NCBI GenBank assembly: GCA_030549955.1
Contig: JAUQQI010000279.1
Span: 1-18,937, forward strand
Length of the DNA stretch: 18,937 nt
Source: Chloroflexota bacterium
GTDB taxonomy: Bacteria > Chloroflexota > Dehalococcoidia > JAUQQI01
Direction: 5' to 3'
Below are positions 1-6,630 of this stretch, in pieces (position 1 is the first letter of the stretch; each line of letters starts with the position of its first letter). Position numbers and translations under genes: made by a program. Under the pieces are notes generated by a model that saw nothing but the letters and a program-made list of their open reading frames with translations, ran no database searches and had not been told where the DNA came from.

Positions 1-577
1 CCCAGTGGAGGGAGACAATTACCAGGTCGGCTGAGGTCCTTGCGCCCGCTACCAGGTCGAGGAGCCCGGCAAACCTCGGGTCGGTCGGCTTGATGGGGAC
101 GTAAAAAGTTCCTGGCCGGTCATCGGTCGCCTCCCAGTCGGGCTGATTATCGGTGGCGGCGATAAAGGCGAGCCGAAGGCCGCCGATATTGAGTTCGGCC
201 GGCCGCTGGGCTTCGGTCTGGTTGCGGCCGGCACCGGCGTGGGCGATCCCGGCCCGGTCGAGGTTCGCCACCGTCTCAAGGAGGCCAACGTCCCCAAAAT
301 CCATGATGTGGTTGTTGGCCAGAGACGCCGCCCGGACGCCAGCCGCCCGCAGGACCCCGACATTTTTGCTGTCGGTCCGGAAGCAGAACCGCTTGCCGGG
401 CACGGGCTCACCCCAGTCGGTGACAGCGCATTCCAGGTTGATAAAGACGGCGTCCGCCTGCCTGAGGACATGCACCGTATTTCCCCAGACGTATTCGGGC
501 GGCCGCCGCTTCAGCTCCTGGTTTACGAGCCGGCCCAGCATAACGTCCCCCAGAAAGATGAGGCTAATCCCTGCCAC
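1..577 (-). CDS. CapA-family (PGA_cap) metallophosphatase-like protein, 3' end cut by window edge
   Basis: The minus-strand frame encodes the N-terminal ~190 residues of a CapA/PGA_cap protein. The hallmark motifs appear in order: GDVMLGR near the start, INLECAVT, then LANNHIMDFGDVG, and at the window edge VIVSLHWG. These are the metal-centre segments of the calcineurin-like fold used by CapA proteins, which are linked to poly-gamma-glutamate or cell-surface polymer synthesis; the actual substrate here is unknown. Start choice: GTG at 577 has a G-rich stretch about 8 nt upstream. GTG at 586 and a CTG at 616 overlapping the upstream stop are in-frame alternatives. It is the last visible gene of a leftward operon, 35 nt after the degenerate phosphoesterase gene. 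The C-terminal part lies outside the window. Family assignment is firm; start and function are not. Confidence 0.88.
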   Translation of the reverse strand, partial: MAGISLIFLGDVMLGRLVNQELKRRPPEYVWGNTVHVLRQADAVFINLECAVTDWGEPVPGKRFCFRTDSKNVGVLRAAGVRAASLANNHIMDFGDVGLLETVANLDRAGIAHAGAGRNQTEAQRPAELNIGGLRLAFIAATDNQPDWEATDDRPGTFYVPIKPTDPRFAGLLDLVAGARTSADLVIVSLHW

Positions 578-612
578 CGCGGCCACCCCCCGAGTTTGGT
601 CTGGCGGGGCCG

Positions 613-1362
613 TCAGGTGCCGGCCCAGACCGCCTTTACGGTCTCCTGACGAAGGTCGACAACGGCGTAGCTTCCGTCGGCGAGCCGGCCCGGGGTAACG
701 ACCAGGGTCCGGCCAACACGGCGGTCTTCAACCCGGCCATCGGGGCTGGTGACGAAGGCAAACTGCGGGTTGAACTCTTTTATAAAGTGGTCGATGACCC
801 GGTGCATCGCCTCGTGGGGAAGCCCCGTTTCGTGGAAAAGGAGGATGGGTCGGCGGTCGAAGCGCCGGATGAAGTTAAGACCAAACTCAGCCTCCCAGGC
901 CGGATGCTCGATGACATAGTAGTCTTCGTGGCTTTCGGCCTCGACTATCCGGCCGCCGAACCCGGCCACGACCCACTCGCCGAATAAGGCCGGGGCCAGG
1001 TGGACGCCCTGGACCTTGCCGGCGATCACCTCGTGGTTGACGGCCGACTGCCAGTAGAGGCGGGCCGGGGCGTCATACCAGCCCGGAACGTGAAAAGAGG
1101 GGACCCCAAGGCCCGCCAGCGTGTCGAAGAAATAATCGAGAAACCGGAGGTCTTCTTTTTCCTGCTCGAGAACGACCGGGTCCGGGGGGGTGACGGGTTC
1201 GCTGCCCTCACGTACGGTGCGCCAGCGGTTTACCCGTTCGCCCCCGCTCAGGATGCTACCCAGACAGAAAAGAACGTCGGCCTGTTCGGCGGCAATAATC
1301 TCCCGCAGGGATTCGACGGCATTCCGGTTACCGCGGATTTCGGCAATAACGAGCGCTTTCAC
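613..1362 (-). CDS. Metallophosphoesterase-fold protein with degenerate active site
   Basis: A 249-residue protein whose layout matches calcineurin-like phosphoesterases (YfcE/Icc-like, COG2129-type): an N-terminal strand-loop, a GD-like turn, a GNHD-like turn, and a C-terminal segment of the type VVxPGxxxDGxYAVVDL (221-237). The metal ligands are mostly replaced. The usual DxHGN reads EIRGN (8-12), GD reads GS (35-36), and GNHD reads GWYD (94-97). The final GHxH is not recognisable; FVTSPDGR (203-210) sits where it is expected. FHE (176-178) may keep one His. A dimetal phosphatase is therefore unlikely; a binding or regulatory role, or altered catalysis, is possible. GTG start at 1362 is preceded by a GAGG-containing purine stretch. 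It lies between a glutaredoxin gene and a capA-like gene on the same strand. Confidence 0.75.
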   Translation of the reverse strand: MKALVIAEIRGNRNAVESLREIIAAEQADVLFCLGSILSGGERVNRWRTVREGSEPVTPPDPVVLEQEKEDLRFLDYFFDTLAGLGVPSFHVPGWYDAPARLYWQSAVNHEVIAGKVQGVHLAPALFGEWVVAGFGGRIVEAESHEDYYVIEHPAWEAEFGLNFIRRFDRRPILLFHETGLPHEAMHRVIDHFIKEFNPQFAFVTSPDGRVEDRRVGRTLVVTPGRLADGSYAVVDLRQETVKAVWAGT

Positions 1363-1392
1363 TGCCTCTTCCCCCCATCTCGTGTGTTTTTA

Positions 1393-1421
1393 GAGGCTGT
1401 CCGGGCAACCTGCCCGGCCTC
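1393..1421 (-). other. Strong intergenic hairpin between grx-like and phosphoesterase genes
   Basis: The 69-nt gap between the two leftward genes holds an inverted repeat. An inner 6-bp stem (1402-1407 with 1411-1416) closes a 3-nt loop, and an outer 5-bp stem (1393-1397 with 1417-1421) is separated by a 4-nt bulge on one side. Read as minus-strand mRNA it is followed by an A-rich stretch and not a U-run, so it does not look like an intrinsic terminator. It could be an RNA processing or stability element that uncouples expression of the two genes. Confidence 0.45.
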
Positions 1422-1431
1422 AGAGGATGCT

Positions 1432-1650
1432 TCAGCCGCGTTCTCCTTCGAAGCCGACCTCAACCCGGCCGTCGGGATGGACGAAGATGGGGACGGTGTC
1501 CTGTCCGGAGAGCCGGAAGACATCCTCCCACCACTCGGGGTTGTCGTCGACGATGCGCTCCTCGAAGTCGACGCCCCGCTCTTTCAGGACGGTCCGGGCC
1601 CACTCGCAGGTGGGGCAAGTGGCCAGCGAGTACATTATCAGCTTCGCCAT
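1432..1650 (-). CDS. Glutaredoxin-like thiol-disulfide protein (CPTC)
   Basis: A 72-residue protein with the minimal thioredoxin-fold plan: strand MAKLIMYSLA, redox motif Cys12-Pro-Thr-Cys15, helix, the TVP cis-proline loop at 52-54, and a final strand pair ending in a VGF motif. Length and layout match NrdH/glutaredoxin-like proteins of high-GC bacteria, which reduce disulfides in the cytoplasm using thioredoxin reductase or a low-molecular-weight thiol. The partner cannot be told from the sequence. ATG at 1650 has only a weak GGGAG-type ribosome site. It is the first gene of the leftward operon and diverges from the ABC importer operon. Confidence 0.85.
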   Translation of the reverse strand: MAKLIMYSLATCPTCEWARTVLKERGVDFEERIVDDNPEWWEDVFRLSGQDTVPIFVHPDGRVEVGFEGERG

Positions 1651-1783
1651 CGGAGCTCCCGCAAGCCAGCAGCAAATCTGGCGGCCGGCCCGGTCAGAAT
1701 TTTAAACCAGCCGCGGCCCGGCGGCAAAGCCGGCCCCGGGCGACTGCTAATGGGCCTGGTCCGGAGCGGATATAATCTTTAGC
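1651..1783. promoter_or_regulatory. Divergent intergenic region with two-way promoters
   Basis: This 133-bp region separates the leftward glutaredoxin operon from the rightward importer/F420 operon. It holds a G+C-rich palindrome (1716-1721 GCCCGG with 1736-1741 CCGGGC, enclosing a competing CCGGC/GCCGG stem) and a TATAAT box at 1771-1776 for the rightward operon. An AT-rich patch at 1697-1706 could serve as a leftward -10 element (TAAAAT on the minus strand), but no convincing -35 is visible on either strand. Confidence 0.5.
1771..1776 (+). promoter_or_regulatory. Consensus -10 box for a probable leaderless transcript
   Basis: A perfect TATAAT lies 7 nt upstream of the GTG at 1784. At that spacing transcription would begin at or within a base of the start codon, so the importer/F420 operon mRNA would have almost no 5' leader; no ribosome-binding site is visible there. 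No TTGACA-like -35 or TGn extension is present, a pattern common for leaderless promoters in high-GC bacteria. Confidence 0.6.
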
Positions 1784-2548
1784 GTGACCGGGCCCCTTGT
1801 GGAAGTCCAGGGTTTAATCAAGGGATTCGAGTCGAGCGCCGGCCACCTCCTGGTCCTCCGGGATCTGACCTTCCGGGTCGGAGCGGGCGAATTCGTGGCC
1901 GTGGTCGGCCCGAGCGGTTGCGGTAAAACGACCCTGCTCCGCATTCTGGCCGGCCTGTTGCCCCCGTCGGGCGGGTCGGTCGCGGTCGCCGGCTGCGACC
2001 CCAGGCTGGCCCGGCGGGAAAAGCAGGTCGGATTTGTCTTCCAGACGCCGGCCCTCCTCCCGTGGCGGACGGTCCTTGAGAACGTTCGGCTCGCCCTGGA
2101 GGTTAACCGGGTCAGCCGTCCGGCGTTAAAACCGGAGGACCTTCTGGAACTCATGGGCCTTGCGGAGTTTGCCGATTACTATCCCCACCAGCTTTCCGGC
2201 GGTATGGCCCAGCGGGTTGCCCTGGCCCGGGCCCTGGTTTTCGACCCGAAGCTCCTGCTCATGGACGAGCCGTTCAGCGCCCTCGATGAGCTGACGCGTT
2301 CAGCGATGCGCTACGAGCTCCTCCGGGTCTGGGAGCAGACCCGCAAGACTGTGGTCTTCGTTACGCACTCGATCCCTGAGGCGGTCATTCTGGCCGACCG
2401 GGTCCTGGTCCTTTCCCGGCGGCCGGCCCACCTGGCCGGGGAGCTTGTGGTCAACCTCCCCCGACCCCGCACCGAGGACATGGAAGATTCCGTCCCCTTT
2501 CAGGAGGCTGTGAGGTGGCTCAAGTTGAGGCTGCGGGCGGCGGCTTAA
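1784..2548 (+). CDS. ABC transporter ATP-binding protein (nitrate/sulfonate/thiamine-precursor type)
   Basis: A 254-residue ATPase with a full set of motifs: Walker A GPSGCGKTT (42-50), Q-loop Gln87, signature LSGGMAQRVALARAL (137-151), Walker B LLLMDEP (157-163), D-loop SALD (165-168) and H-loop His195. The overall form is that of SsuB/TauB/ThiZ-like subunits, which power import by a partner permease. It sits on the cytoplasmic face of the membrane complex. GTG at 1784 is chosen because it lies just after a TATAAT box; GTG at 1799 is an in-frame alternative. Its 3' end overlaps the permease gene by 34 nt, indicating tight coupling. Substrate is not encoded in this subunit. Confidence 0.93.
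   Translation: MTGPLVEVQGLIKGFESSAGHLLVLRDLTFRVGAGEFVAVVGPSGCGKTTLLRILAGLLPPSGGSVAVAGCDPRLARREKQVGFVFQTPALLPWRTVLENVRLALEVNRVSRPALKPEDLLELMGLAEFADYYPHQLSGGMAQRVALARALVFDPKLLLMDEPFSALDELTRSAMRYELLRVWEQTRKTVVFVTHSIPEAVILADRVLVLSRRPAHLAGELVVNLPRPRTEDMEDSVPFQEAVRWLKLRLRAAA
2502..2507 (+). promoter_or_regulatory. Ribosome-binding site deciding the permease start
   Basis: AGGAGG, a perfect Shine-Dalgarno core, ends 7 nt before the GTG at 2515 while still inside the ATPase gene. It fixes the permease start and shows that the 34-nt overlap is real. Confidence 0.75.
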
Positions 2549-3357
2549 AGGCGCCCATCCGGCGAACCGGCCGGTTCCTGTCCGAAGCCGCGCCCCCGAC
2601 TTTGGCCCTCTTCCTGCTGGCTGCCGGCTGGGAGGCTCTGGTTCGGGTGCGGAACATCCCGCCGTACCTTCTGCCGGCCCCGTCGGCGGTTCTTCTCAGG
2701 CTCTGGACGGACGGCCCGGGGCTCCTGGCTGAAGGCGTCTTCACCCTGATGGAGGCCCTGGCAGGTTTCGGCCTGGGCAGCGCCGCGGCCATCGTCGCCG
2801 GGGCGGCCATGGCCCGCTGGCGGCTTCTTGAGCGGAGCCTTTTTCCGCTGGCGGTCCTGGTCAAGGTCACGCCGGTGGTGACGGTGGCCCCCCTTTTTAT
2901 CATCTGGTTCGGGTTTGGACTTCTGCCCAAGGTTCTGATTGCGGCCTTAATAACCTTTTTCCCGGTCCTGGTCAATGCGGTCACGGGGCTTAAGGCGGTG
3001 GAGCCGGCGGCCCTGGAGTTTTTCGAGTCGGTCGGGGCCTCCGGCTGGGAAATCTTGCTTAAGCTCAGGTTCCCGGCAAGCCTGCCCTATCTTTTTGCGG
3101 CTTTCAGGGTCTCGGTTGTCCTGGGGCTTATTGGGGCGGTGGTGGCCGAGTGGCTTGGGGCTGAGCGGGGGCTGGGCCGGGCGGTGCTTTTAGCGAACCA
3201 GAATCTTGACATGGCCGGCCTTTTTGCCGGGGTCTTCCTGCTGGCCCTTTGTGGGGTCGGTCTTACGGGTCTAATCCGGTTCTGGGAGCGTCAGCTCCTT
3301 TTCTGGCACGAAAGCTTTCTTGCCGCCGAAGAACTGGCTGAAAGGGGGAAGTTATGA
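2515..3357 (+). CDS. ABC transporter permease (SsuC/TauC/ThiX-like)
   Basis: A 280-residue membrane subunit with about six hydrophobic segments (first near 29-42, others around 73-100, 108-133, 137-157, 195-215 and 233-254). The binding-protein-dependent permease EAA-type loop falls near 168-192, where EFFESVGASGWEIL is followed by the conserved Pro of RFPASLPYL; it contacts the ATPase. The family includes permeases for sulfonates, taurine, nitrate, pyrimidine thiamine precursors and riboflavin. The GTG start is supported by AGGAGG. The gene is sandwiched between the ATPase (34-nt overlap) and the binding protein (ATGA overlap), so the three make one importer. Confidence 0.92.
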   Translation: MAQVEAAGGGLKAPIRRTGRFLSEAAPPTLALFLLAAGWEALVRVRNIPPYLLPAPSAVLLRLWTDGPGLLAEGVFTLMEALAGFGLGSAAAIVAGAAMARWRLLERSLFPLAVLVKVTPVVTVAPLFIIWFGFGLLPKVLIAALITFFPVLVNAVTGLKAVEPAALEFFESVGASGWEILLKLRFPASLPYLFAAFRVSVVLGLIGAVVAEWLGAERGLGRAVLLANQNLDMAGLFAGVFLLALCGVGLTGLIRFWERQLLFWHESFLAAEELAERGKL

Positions 3358-4400
3358 GCCGAAGCCGTCTTGGTGTTATCCTGTTGCTGGCTCTGGCGGT
3401 GGTTTCCGGGTGTGCTGCCCCGACCGGTTCGCCGGCCCCCCAGCCGGCCCAGCCTTCAAAGCCGCCGAAGAAGGCGGTTTTCATGGCCGGGTATAAGCCC
3501 CAGGCCAACCTGCCCTTTGTTGGGGTCTACGTGGCCCAGGAGAAGGGCTTTTTTAAGGACCAGAACCTGGAGGTTGAGATTCTGCACTCGGCCGGGCAGG
3601 GTGAGCACTTGAAGCTGCTTCTGGCCGGCCACATCCAGTTTACGACGGCCAACGCCGAATCGGTCCTGAAGCAGATTGCGGATGCCGATGCCCCGATAAG
3701 TGCCATTGCCTTAATTGGTCAGAAGAGCGAGCAGGCCTATGCGGTGCTGGCCGATTCGGGAATAAACAGCCCGAAGGAGTGGGAAGGTCGGACCGTCGGT
3801 TACAAGGTCTACCCTTCGCCGGAGTACCTGGCGATTCTGAAGGCGGCCGGGGCCGACCGGTCGAAAATCAGGGAGGTGGCGGTTGGTTTTGACCCCCGGA
3901 TTTTGCTTGAGCGCAAGGTCGACGTCTACCCCCTCTTTATCTCGAACGAGCCGTATCTTCTGCGCAAGTTCGGGGCTGAGGTCAGGCTTTTTGATGCGTC
4001 CCAGTACGGGGTTCCGACCCTGGGTCTTACGTACATCGTAAGGCGTGACCTGGTCAAAGAGGACCCGGACCTTATTGAGCGGTTCTTGAAGGCGGCCCTC
4101 AAGGGGCTTTATTACGCCTTTGACAACGAGGCCGAGGCCGTCGACATCGTGATGAAGTATGCGCCCCGGGAAGACAAAGACCACATGGCTTACATGCTTA
4201 AGACCGAGAAGGGCCGGGCCCTGACGGACCTGACCCGGGCCCGGGGGCTCGGCTGGATGACCTACGAGCAGTGGCGGGCGCTGCACGATATGCTGGTGGA
4301 ATTTAAGGGCATTTCAAGGCCCATTGACCTGAGCCTGGCCTTTACGGATGAGTTTTTGAAAAAGATTTACGACGAGCAGGGCAGGCTCAAATGGCCTTAA
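3354..4400 (+). CDS. Lipoprotein substrate-binding protein of NMT1/ThiY/RibY type
   Basis: A 348-residue secreted lipoprotein. A short basic N-terminus, a hydrophobic core and the lipobox VVSGC place the lipidated cysteine at residue 20, followed by a Pro-rich linker to about residue 42. The mature part starts with the NMT1/THI5-like signature GYKPQANLPFVGVYVAQEKG, then a GxxEHLKLLLAGHIQF segment typical of this type II binding-protein family. Members bind aromatic or heterocyclic vitamins and precursors (HMP, formylaminopyrimidine, riboflavin) as well as alkanesulfonates. ATG overlaps the permease stop as ATGA, and a purine-rich AGGGGGAA lies just upstream. Its 3' end overlaps cofD by 10 nt, tying the importer to F420 synthesis. 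Ligand is unproven. Confidence 0.9.
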   Translation: MSRSRLGVILLLALAVVSGCAAPTGSPAPQPAQPSKPPKKAVFMAGYKPQANLPFVGVYVAQEKGFFKDQNLEVEILHSAGQGEHLKLLLAGHIQFTTANAESVLKQIADADAPISAIALIGQKSEQAYAVLADSGINSPKEWEGRTVGYKVYPSPEYLAILKAAGADRSKIREVAVGFDPRILLERKVDVYPLFISNEPYLLRKFGAEVRLFDASQYGVPTLGLTYIVRRDLVKEDPDLIERFLKAALKGLYYAFDNEAEAVDIVMKYAPREDKDHMAYMLKTEKGRALTDLTRARGLGWMTYEQWRALHDMLVEFKGISRPIDLSLAFTDEFLKKIYDEQGRLKWP

Positions 4401-5326
4401 AAATTGCGGTCCTGGCCGGCGGGGTCGGGGCGGCCAGGTTTTTAGCCGGGCTCGTTCGGGTCGTTGACCCCGCAAATTTGACGGTTATCGGGAACACCGG
4501 CGACGACCTAGAGTTTTACGGCCTGTACATCTCGCCCGACCTGGACACGGTAACCTACACCCTGGCCGGGGTGGCCCATCCCGAGCAGGGCTGGGGGCGG
4601 GCCGGGGACAGCTTCCGGGTTCAGGCCGAGCTTGGGCGGTTTGGTCTGCCGGCCTGGTTCAAGCTTGGGGACCTGGACCTGGCCACCCACATCTACCGGA
4701 GCTGGCGGCTGCGGCAGGGGGCGACCTTAAGCCAGGTCACGGCCGAGGTTGCGAAGGCCTTCGGGCTTGAAGTCCGGCTTTTGCCGGTCAGCGACGACCC
4801 GGTGAGGACCCGGGTCCGGACGGCCGAAGGCTGGGTCGATTTCCAGGATTATTTTGTCCGGCTTGGGACCGAGCCCGAGGTGCTGGAGGTCCGGTTCGAA
4901 GGTGCGCAGGCGGCCCGGCCGGGGCCTGGGGTTCTCGAGGCGATTTTGGGGGCCGAAGCGGTGGTCTTGGCCCCGAGCAACCCGATTATCAGCCTCGGGC
5001 CGATTCTGGCAGTCCCGGGTGTCCGGGAGGCGCTGAGGTCGACCCGGGCTAAGGTGGCGGGGATAAGCCCGATCATTGGGGGGAGGGCCCTCAAGGGTCC
5101 GGCCGACCGGATGTTAAAGAGCCTGGGGCATGAGGTCTCGGCGGCCGGTGTGGCCCGGCTTTTTGCGGACTTCCTGGACGTGTGGGTTATTGACGGGGCC
5201 GATGCGGGGCTTTCGGCCGAAATTGAAAAGCTGGGGGTTCGGCCGGTGGTGGCTGAGGCGGTGATTTCTGACCCGGAGCGGGCGGCGGAGCTGGCCCGGA
5301 CGGTTTTGGGGGAGGTTTTGGTCTGA
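4391..5326 (+). CDS. cofD: CofD/FbiA: phosphoenolpyruvyl/phospholactyl transferase of F420 synthesis
   Basis: A 311-residue protein matching CofD/FbiA end to end. The N-terminal loop GGVGAARFLAGL (10-21), the NTGDDLEFYGLYISPDLDTVTY block (35-56), the SNP motif (196-198) and GISPIIGGRALKGPADRML (224-242) are all family hallmarks. CofD joins the phosphate-linked 3-carbon unit of an activated guanosine nucleotide (lactyl- or enolpyruvyl-diphosphoguanosine) to FO, giving F420-0 or its dehydro form. Which 3-carbon unit is used cannot be read from the sequence. ATG lies inside the binding-protein gene (10-nt overlap), and the stop overlaps the proposed cofC start. No truncation or missing motif is seen. 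Confidence 0.96.
   Translation: MALKIAVLAGGVGAARFLAGLVRVVDPANLTVIGNTGDDLEFYGLYISPDLDTVTYTLAGVAHPEQGWGRAGDSFRVQAELGRFGLPAWFKLGDLDLATHIYRSWRLRQGATLSQVTAEVAKAFGLEVRLLPVSDDPVRTRVRTAEGWVDFQDYFVRLGTEPEVLEVRFEGAQAARPGPGVLEAILGAEAVVLAPSNPIISLGPILAVPGVREALRSTRAKVAGISPIIGGRALKGPADRMLKSLGHEVSAAGVARLFADFLDVWVIDGADAGLSAEIEKLGVRPVVAEAVISDPERAAELARTVLGEVLV
5308..5314 (+). promoter_or_regulatory. Ribosome-binding site supporting a CTG start of cofC
   Basis: GGGGAGG within the end of cofD ends 8 nt before the CTG at 5323, ideal spacing. The next possible starts, CTG 5332 and GTG 5338, would lie 17 and 23 nt away, too far for this site. Confidence 0.55.
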
Positions 5327-5958
5327 CGAGGCTGGTTGTGCCGGTTAAGGATTTTGGCCGGGCCAAACAGCGACTTGCGGCGGCCCTCTGCCCGGATGTT
5401 CGCTGGGGCCTGGTCGAGGCGATGTTCAAGGACGTGATGGGGGCGGTGCGCGGGGCCGGGCTCGTCGGGCAGACGGTTGTCGTCACCGGCGAGGCGTCGG
5501 TAGCGGCCCTGGCCCGGCAGTTCGGGGCCGCCGTCCTGCCCGAGCCTGAAGGCTTCGATGTAAATGAGATTCTTGACCGGGTGGTGGCCGGGCTTGGGCC
5601 CGGTGAGGATGAGGCGGTTTTAATCCTGGCCGCTGACTTGCCGCTCGTAACCCCCGACGAAATCCTGGCCCTGGTGGCTGCGGTCCCGGAGGGGCCGGGC
5701 GTGGTGGTCGGTCGGAACCTTGAAGGCGAAGGGACCAATGCCCTGGTCCGGCGGCCGCCCCTGGCGATTCCGGCCGCCTTTGGCCCCGGAAGTTTTGGCC
5801 GCTACCTGGCGGCAGCGATGGCCCGGAACCTCCCGGTCAGGGTGCTCGACCTGCCGGGGGTGGCCCTGGACATCGACACGCCCCAGGACCTGGAGCGGCT
5901 CAAGGCCATTGGGCGGGACTGCCAGACCCTCCGGTATATTCGGGCCCAGGGCCTATAA
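5323..5958 (+). CDS. cofC: CofC/FbiD: 2-phospholactate (or PEP) guanylyltransferase
   Basis: A guanylyltransferase of 211 residues if begun at CTG 5323. It makes the GDP-activated 3-carbon donor used by CofD. Family blocks are clear: TRLVVPVKDFGRAKQRL at the N-terminus (nucleotide-binding loop), LAADLPLVTPDEI (metal-binding Asp region), GEGTNAL, FGPGSFGRYLAAA, and LDIDTPQDLERL at the C-terminus. Start choice: the conventional GTG at 5338 would delete the first beta strand (RLVVPVK becomes MPVK), which the family conserves. CTG at 5323 restores it, has a well-placed ribosome site, and overlaps the cofD stop as CTGA, like the many ATGA junctions in this window. The function is firm; the CTG start is an inference. 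Confidence 0.93.
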   Translation: MTRLVVPVKDFGRAKQRLAAALCPDVRWGLVEAMFKDVMGAVRGAGLVGQTVVVTGEASVAALARQFGAAVLPEPEGFDVNEILDRVVAGLGPGEDEAVLILAADLPLVTPDEILALVAAVPEGPGVVVGRNLEGEGTNALVRRPPLAIPAAFGPGSFGRYLAAAMARNLPVRVLDLPGVALDIDTPQDLERLKAIGRDCQTLRYIRAQGL

Positions 5959-5959
5959 T
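5954..5959 (+). promoter_or_regulatory. Possible internal -10 box before the F420 reductase gene
   Basis: A second perfect TATAAT overlaps the cofC stop codon and lies 20 nt upstream of the TTG at 5980. It could start an internal transcript for the reductase and cofE with a short leader that still contains the GGAGGT at 5967-5972. No -35 is evident, and chance occurrence cannot be excluded. Confidence 0.3.
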
Positions 5960-5966
5960 CCAACCT

Positions 5967-5972
5967 GGAGGT
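5967..5972 (+). promoter_or_regulatory. Ribosome-binding site supporting the TTG start of the F420 reductase
   Basis: GGAGGT ends 7 nt before TTG at 5980. It supports this non-ATG start, which also places the first residues directly at the start of the Rossmann strand. Confidence 0.7.
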
Positions 5973-5979
5973 AACGGGG

Positions 5980-6630
5980 TTGCTGGCTTTCATCGGCGGT
6001 ACCGGTCCCGAAGGAATGGGTCTCGCTGCCCGCTTCGCCCTGGCCGGCGAGGCGATACTTATCGGTTCCCGGAGTCCGGAGCGGGCGGCCGAGGCAGTAA
6101 GCCGGCTCCGGGGGATGCTCCCCGAGGCCCCAATTGCCGGCGGCGTCAACGAAGAGGTCGCTGTCCGGGCCGACATTCTTTTCCTGACGATACCGTATGA
6201 CGGCCAGCAGGAGCTGCTGCCCCGACTGGCCGAAGCGGCAGCCGGGAAGATTGTGGTCAGCACCGTTTCGGCCCTGAAGGTGGAGCGGGGCCGGCCCTAC
6301 GCCCGGCCGGTTCCGGCCGGCTCGGCCGCCGAGGAGGCGGCGCAACTCCTCCCGGCTGCCCGGGTCGTCGGGGCGTTTCACCACGTTGGGGCCCACCAGC
6401 TTCTGGACCTGAATCATGAACTCGACTGCGATATCCTGGTCGCCGGGGACGACCGGGAGGCGAAAGAGGCCGTTATGGCTCTGGGACGGAAGATTCCGGG
6501 CATCCGTACCCTCGACGCGGGCGGACTGTATATCTGCCGGTACCTGGAGGCCTTTACGGCAGTGCTACTTTCGCTAAACCGCCGTTACCGGACAACCACG
6601 ACCCTTAAGATTGTCGGAATCAATGGGTGA
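5980..6630 (+). CDS. npdG: NADPH-dependent F420 reductase (F420H2:NADP+ oxidoreductase)
   Basis: A 216-residue Rossmann protein that moves hydride between NADP(H) and F420. It opens with AFIGGTGPEGMGLA (3-16), the dinucleotide-binding loop characteristic of this family. IGSRSPERA (28-36) follows, with Ser30/Arg31 placed to hold the NADP 2'-phosphate. GAFHHVGAHQLLD (131-143) and LDAGGLYICRYLEAFTAVLL (178-197) are further conserved blocks lining the deazaflavin site. Length is that of the archaeal and bacterial enzymes. TTG start is backed by GGAGGT. It lies between cofC and cofE, with an 8-nt overlap into cofE, so cofactor synthesis and reduction are co-expressed. Confidence 0.92.
   Translation: MLAFIGGTGPEGMGLAARFALAGEAILIGSRSPERAAEAVSRLRGMLPEAPIAGGVNEEVAVRADILFLTIPYDGQQELLPRLAEAAAGKIVVSTVSALKVERGRPYARPVPAGSAAEEAAQLLPAARVVGAFHHVGAHQLLDLNHELDCDILVAGDDREAKEAVMALGRKIPGIRTLDAGGLYICRYLEAFTAVLLSLNRRYRTTTTLKIVGING

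Noticed and set aside
153..698. Plus-strand and other-frame open frames over the left end.
   Set aside because: The minus-strand frame with the CapA motifs GDVMLGR and ANNH explains this region.
1000..1782. A 260-codon plus-strand open frame running into the importer promoter.
   Set aside because: It is antisense to the phosphoesterase and glutaredoxin genes, whose motifs are real, and it shows no family pattern.
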